64,000 bases of DNA from Holophagae bacterium (GTDB lineage: Bacteria > Acidobacteriota > Holophagae > Acanthopleuribacterales > Acanthopleuribacteraceae). Below the pieces are notes generated by a model. The model did not search any database, was not told the origin of the DNA, and saw nothing but the letters and a program-made list of their open reading frames with translations. Shown one piece after another: positions 60,357 to 64,000 of this stretch (positions within the stretch are counted from its first letter, which is position 1; every line of letters starts with the position of its first letter). The DNA lies in contig JAJCXM010000035.1 in the NCBI GenBank assembly GCA_029263455.1, positions 161,384-225,383 of the forward strand, written 5' to 3'. Both the position numbers and the translations under genes were made by a program.

Positions 60357-63300
60357 GGCGTAGGCGTATCACACGATCCAGGAATAACTAAGGCGGATGT
60401 TCCCGTCGAAATCATACCTGCGCCATCGATCTCCGTCACATTCCCGTTGACGGCTGTGTTGTTTTCGAGAACATGCTGCGTCGCATCAGTACATGCGACT
60501 CCACTGCAAGCTGTTGCACCGCTTTCTATTTGCAAGGATGATCCCACGATCTCCTGCAACAAGAAATCACATCCCAGGAACACGAATCCAGGAGCCCCGA
60601 AACTCTCACAAATATCGCCATCTACAGTGTTTCCAGTAATGTTTGCGCATACGTTGTTGCCGTCAGCCGACACAAATACGCCCGCAAAGGTGTCACCCGT
60701 AAAAGGTGTACCTTTGTCTTTGATAATCGTGTTGTCGGTGATTGTGAAGGCTGCGTTACCGGCATTGCCGCCTAGTCGGCCGACCGCTTCAATTCCGCGG
60801 CCATTGACGTTTCGAATATCGTTGCCATCAATCAAGACCGCGGCATCAATGGGATCGCTAAAATTGACCCGGATCCCTGTGCCGGTCACCGATCCAGACC
60901 CAACCATCCCGTTGCCTATGAAGTTACCTTGAATGACCGCGTTAATCACATTCGCGGACGTATCGCCGGCTGTATCCGCTGAGAATACGTTGATCGCATG
61001 GCTTTGATTTCTTTGTGTTGTGTTGCCCGTTATCATGAATTGATTGGTGTTGTTTGATGCACCCATTGAGACATCAATAGCTATGTTGTTATCGTTGAGC
61101 GTGTTGCCGTCAATAACGAGATTGTTCATCGCACCCCCTCCGTTATTGACAAAAAACAGACCCGTAGCGAAGTTATCGTGAATATCATTCGACATGACGG
61201 TCGCGCTGTTCAGAGCTGGGTTGCCGGCACCCGATTGAAGTTCGAAACTAAAGGCAGCACCGGTGGCCAGATTATCAATTTCATTGCCTGTAACGGTCAA
61301 TGAAGTGATGACACGACTATCGTTGAAATACTCAACCCCGGTTTCAAACGAATTAGTGACTCGGTTATTGTCGATTACCACCGTACCGATAATGTCGCGA
61401 AGTTCGAGCCCGTGTTCGTCGACAGCGTTGCCGTTGTCCGTAAAAACGCAGCCCCTTAGGACAAATCCGTCAATTCCGTCTGTTGCCATTACCTGTGCTC
61501 CGCCTCGCAATCCATCATCTCCCGTATTGGCTACGTCAATGGATTGCAGCGTCACATTCGTGGCTCGGTTGATTTGGATGCCTATTCCAGCTTTATTGCT
61601 GATTGTTCCACCTGATCCATTGCGGCTACCAGAGCTATCGCCGATGACCGCAAAACTGCCGGTGGTGTCTAGTAAGTCAATTCCAACAGGCGCTCCGCCG
61701 GATGAGTTGACACTGACAAGGTTGACACCAAGGCCGATATTATCCAAATCTACGGCAGAGTTGATACCCGCATCGACTGTTCCGGTGGTGATGCTCAATG
61801 TGGCACCGGCGTTGACGCCGCTAGTTCGTATTCCAATTTGGTCACTCGCGCTGTTGTCGATGTCCAAATCAGAAAAACTGATCGTGGCACCTGTGTTTGA
61901 CGTAACGCTCACGGCTGCTCCTGTACTGTTAGTAATATCGACGGTTGCGTTGAAGTTCACCACTGGACCCCCCGAACTGTTGTTGTTTAGCACGATGCCA
62001 GCGGCGCCCGTGTCCGTGACAGCGCCCAACATATCAACCGTGCCACCTGTCCGTGACACCACTGCAACAGCGTTGCCTGCCGTGTTGTTAACGGTTCCCG
62101 AGTAGGTGATGTTGCCGTTACCGCCGTCAACGTGGAAGGCGGTACCGGAACTACCTGTGATACTGCCGCCATTCATGGTTAAACTGCCAGTGACACCCGT
62201 TAACGAAATACCCATGGCTGGGCTGCTGCTTGAACTTACGGTGGCGAAGGTCATACCGACGTTGGTGGGATTGATGACGACAGCTGGACCATTGGTAGTG
62301 TTGATTGAACTCGTACCATTGGTTACATCCACCGTACCTGCATTGGTCGCCGTTAATCCTGTGCCGCCCGTATTGGTGATCGACAATAAGCCAAAGTCTG
62401 TGGTCCCGCTGTTGTTGTTGAGGTTGATGCCTGCGCCGGTGGCGTTATTGACCGTCACCGAGTCGAAGCTTGCCAACATCGCCGTACCAGAAATGTCTAT
62501 ACCCATGTCATCAGTTGTGTTGATCGTCACAGTGTTGGGGGCCGCGATGTTCAGGGTTCCTCCGATATTGGCAAAGAGACCGCTTGTGCCGTTGGTGGTA
62601 AGAGCCAAATTCCCAAGGTTGACTGTTGCGCCCACGTTGTTCTGCAACGAGATCGCATCCACGCTCGGTGGTGTCGTGATCGTCATGGCCGGGAAGGTAA
62701 ATGTACCCGCACTGTTTTCGATTGAAATACCTTCGTGGTCCGTGCTTGTGATGGTCAGACTGCTGAGATCCGTCCCAGAATCAAAATTATCGAATTCGCA
62801 TAAACGTCCGCCCCCATGATCAATGGTGCCCGCAGGAACCACCAGCGTCCCCATATGATCCGTAACTTCAAGGGCTATACCTTGTGTCGATGCCATATTC
62901 AAGGTCGCGAAATTCACCGCCTGATCGGTCCCTAAGGCATTTGAACTCACCTCAACACCACGCTGGATACTGTTGTTCAACACAGTGGTGCCTAAGAACT
63001 GGAACACAGAATTGTCATTTTGATAAAGGTCCATGCCCCAACCCATGCCTGAACTCATCAGGTCCGTCGCTGTGACGGTGATGGCGTTACACACTTCAAC
63101 CCACAAGGCTGCCCCAAAGCCCGAGCCCGGTCCCGTTATCGTGGTATTGGTGATGGTGGCCATTCCCGTGCGTCCGCTTAGATAGATGCCGTCGGAGTTG
63201 CCAATCGGTGTGATCAATAGATAATCCAGGATTAGGTTGCCTACCTTACCCAGCCCTGCTTTTGCTTGAGCATGGTCGCTGCGACGATCCTGGCCAGCCT

Positions 63301-64000
63301 CGCCTTTCATGGGCACCACGCCTGTGCCAACTCCGGCACTGTTCTGCGGTTGTAAGGCCATGCCCTGGACGGTGTTATCCATGGCAAGCGTCACCACATC
63401 GCCATTCATCATGCTGGTGTTGGTAATTACGGGCCCGTTGACGGCCAGCGGGTTACCGCCTACGGCGTGCAAGGTCGACGTATCTACGATCAAGTCCACG
63501 CCTTCACCATGCAGGATCTGACCATCAAGCAAGGTGATACCGCCACTGGTCATGGCGTCGTAAGTCGACATCGCTTGGTACACGAAGATGCGATCACCTG
63601 CTTCGGGGTCGTCCATCATGCCGCCACCCTGTTCGGCCATAAAGGCCGGGATCGAATTGAACGGTGTGTTGGATGCACCTGTTCCCGCCACAGCATCGCC
63701 ATCAATAAACCACACCATCTCCACCACATCGATGGTCACGGTGCCTATGGCCGTATCCAAACCATCTGTGACCGTGTAGGTAAAGGTGTCGCCTGTCAGA
63801 TTCATGCCTAAAGGCGGTTGGTACGTGAATTCTCCCGTCGTCATGTTCATCACGACGGTGGCGCCAGCGACGCTGGTGGCATCATAGGCTGATACCGAGA
63901 TTGGACTTGGCCCGTCTCCGCCATCCGTATCGTTGGCCAAAACATCGCCCATCACAAATACGCGAGGCGTCGTTACAGCCGAGGCATTGGCAAACTCGAA
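60353..64000 (-). CDS. Large beta-helix surface protein with a cadherin-like domain, partial
   Basis: The reading frame runs from the right edge of the window to 60353, so at least 1,215 residues are visible and the N-terminus is missing. The visible start contains an Ig/cadherin-like repeat (VMGDVLANDTDGG to FTYTVTDG). A long right-handed parallel beta-helix follows (to about 1100), with Gly, Asn, Thr and Ser at repeated positions (SITGSSGTAFHVDGG, INLNNNSGTTDFG) and NGNxI-type coils. The C-terminal 80 residues contain four or five Cys (CANITGN, CESF, CDFLL) and end near PGSCDTPTP. It is probably exported and surface-bound, for binding or degrading polysaccharides. The extra frames seen inside it on the plus strand are consequences of its composition. 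Confidence 0.8.
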   Translation of the reverse strand, partial: FEFANASAVTTPRVFVMGDVLANDTDGGDGPSPISVSAYDATSVAGATVVMNMTTGEFTYQPPLGMNLTGDTFTYTVTDGLDTAIGTVTIDVVEMVWFIDGDAVAGTGASNTPFNSIPAFMAEQGGGMMDDPEAGDRIFVYQAMSTYDAMTSGGITLLDGQILHGEGVDLIVDTSTLHAVGGNPLAVNGPVITNTSMMNGDVVTLAMDNTVQGMALQPQNSAGVGTGVVPMKGEAGQDRRSDHAQAKAGLGKVGNLILDYLLITPIGNSDGIYLSGRTGMATITNTTITGPGSGFGAALWVEVCNAITVTATDLMSSGMGWGMDLYQNDNSVFQFLGTTVLNNSIQRGVEVSSNALGTDQAVNFATLNMASTQGIALEVTDHMGTLVVPAGTIDHGGGRLCEFDNFDSGTDLSSLTITSTDHEGISIENSAGTFTFPAMTITTPPSVDAISLQNNVGATVNLGNLALTTNGTSGLFANIGGTLNIAAPNTVTINTTDDMGIDISGTAMLASFDSVTVNNATGAGINLNNNSGTTDFGLLSITNTGGTGLTATNAGTVDVTNGTSSINTTNGPAVVINPTNVGMTFATVSSSSSPAMGISLTGVTGSLTMNGGSITGSSGTAFHVDGGNGNITYSGTVNNTAGNAVAVVSRTGGTVDMLGAVTDTGAAGIVLNNNSSGGPVVNFNATVDITNSTGAAVSVTSNTGATISFSDLDIDNSASDQIGIRTSGVNAGATLSITTGTVDAGINSAVDLDNIGLGVNLVSVNSSGGAPVGIDLLDTTGSFAVIGDSSGSRNGSGGTISNKAGIGIQINRATNVTLQSIDVANTGDDGLRGGAQVMATDGIDGFVLRGCVFTDNGNAVDEHGLELRDIIGTVVIDNNRVTNSFETGVEYFNDSRVITSLTVTGNEIDNLATGAAFSFELQSGAGNPALNSATVMSNDIHDNFATGLFFVNNGGGAMNNLVIDGNTLNDNNIAIDVSMGASNNTNQFMITGNTTQRNQSHAINVFSADTAGDTSANVINAVIQGNFIGNGMVGSGSVTGTGIRVNFSDPIDAAVLIDGNDIRNVNGRGIEAVGRLGGNAGNAAFTITDNTIIKDKGTPFTGDTFAGVFVSADGNNVCANITGNTVDGDICESFGAPGFVFLGCDFLLQEIVGSSLQIESGATACSGVACTDATQHVLENNTAVNGNVTEIDGAGMISTGTSALVIPGSCDTPTP

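Noticed and set aside
61263..62819. Long plus-strand open frames (280 and 237 codons) inside the beta-helix gene
   Set aside because: They lie opposite a low-complexity Thr/Gly/Asn-rich gene whose codon use suppresses stops in the antisense frame; the products have no signal, motif or ribosome site.
1..64000. CRISPR arrays, tRNA or rRNA genes, insertion sequences, prophage
   Set aside because: No regularly spaced repeat, cloverleaf, transposase or integrase pattern was found on reading both strands; a tRNA scan was not run.

Overview
The window reads as chromosomal DNA of a free-living, Gram-negative bacterium. It shows an outer-membrane beta-barrel, an OmpA-family protein, many Sec-exported proteins, one visible lipoprotein signal, an oxygen-dependent type protoporphyrinogen oxidase and a Mg-type HemB. 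The mix of DUF3857/transglutaminase proteins, a DUF4388-SPOR protein, an ECF sigma factor joined to a Ser/Thr kinase with TPR repeats, and LytS/LytTR signalling fits the Acidobacteriota (Holophagae/Acanthopleuribacter-like) best. That placement is an inference from gene content, not from a marker-gene comparison. I see no rRNA or tRNA gene, CRISPR array, insertion sequence, integrase or phage gene. No gene-free stretch exceeds about 240 bases.

Layout. 1-3234 (minus): small exported or membrane proteins, NrtS and a lipoprotein cut by the left edge. 3339-6081: a double-CXXC protein, then divergent lysR and pirin genes with a LysR-type box between them. 6104-13330 (minus): a tight operon valS, AlbA_2 regulator, NTF2-like protein, gpmI and a ZIP-permease fusion. 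13537-18352 (plus): TMEM175-like channel and two overlapping DUF3857 genes. 18354-22706: CDF metal exporter, secreted proteins, a WYL regulator and a YycJ-type metallo-hydrolase. 22767-27228 (plus): hemB with an operator-like palindrome, an unannotated 40-codon ORF, the DUF4388-SPOR protein and an MFS transporter. 27391-28760: beta-barrel and Tyr/Trp-rich exported protein. 28757-37090 (minus): hemG, methylmalonyl-CoA mutase, meaB, nadE, a glycosyltransferase and a membrane protein. 37220-40589 (plus): YcaQ-type glycosylase, aldo/keto reductase and a tandem pair of DUF1579-like proteins. 40586-44082 (minus): Ycf46-type AAA+ ATPase, a large unknown protein and a secreted protein. 44315-47732 (plus): sigma factor and kinase. 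48304-51677: DUF3179, NTF2-like, OmpA and DUF998 proteins. 51894-54901 (minus): three GNAT acetyltransferases, DUF3565, a Thg1-like polymerase and a P-loop kinase. 55012-57449 (minus): LytS/LytTR pair. 57600-60356 (plus): serine hydrolase, AlkD-type glycosylase, small exported protein. 60353-64000 (minus): a large beta-helix surface protein cut by the right edge.

How the genes fit together. Housekeeping functions (valS, gpmI, hemB, hemG, nadE, mutase) sit in compact operons with 1-11 bp overlaps. They alternate with envelope proteins of unknown role. Initiation often relies on strong Shine-Dalgarno sequences in front of TTG or GTG. Several convergent gene pairs share their stop codons. The most promising possible system is the Thg1-like 3'-5' polymerase overlapping a polynucleotide-kinase-like gene, a candidate RNA repair cassette. 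Other signals worth testing are the small ORF coupled to the DUF4388 gene, the 7-codon ORF that overlaps the TMEM175 start, the palindrome on the hemB promoter and the ZIP-permease fusion.
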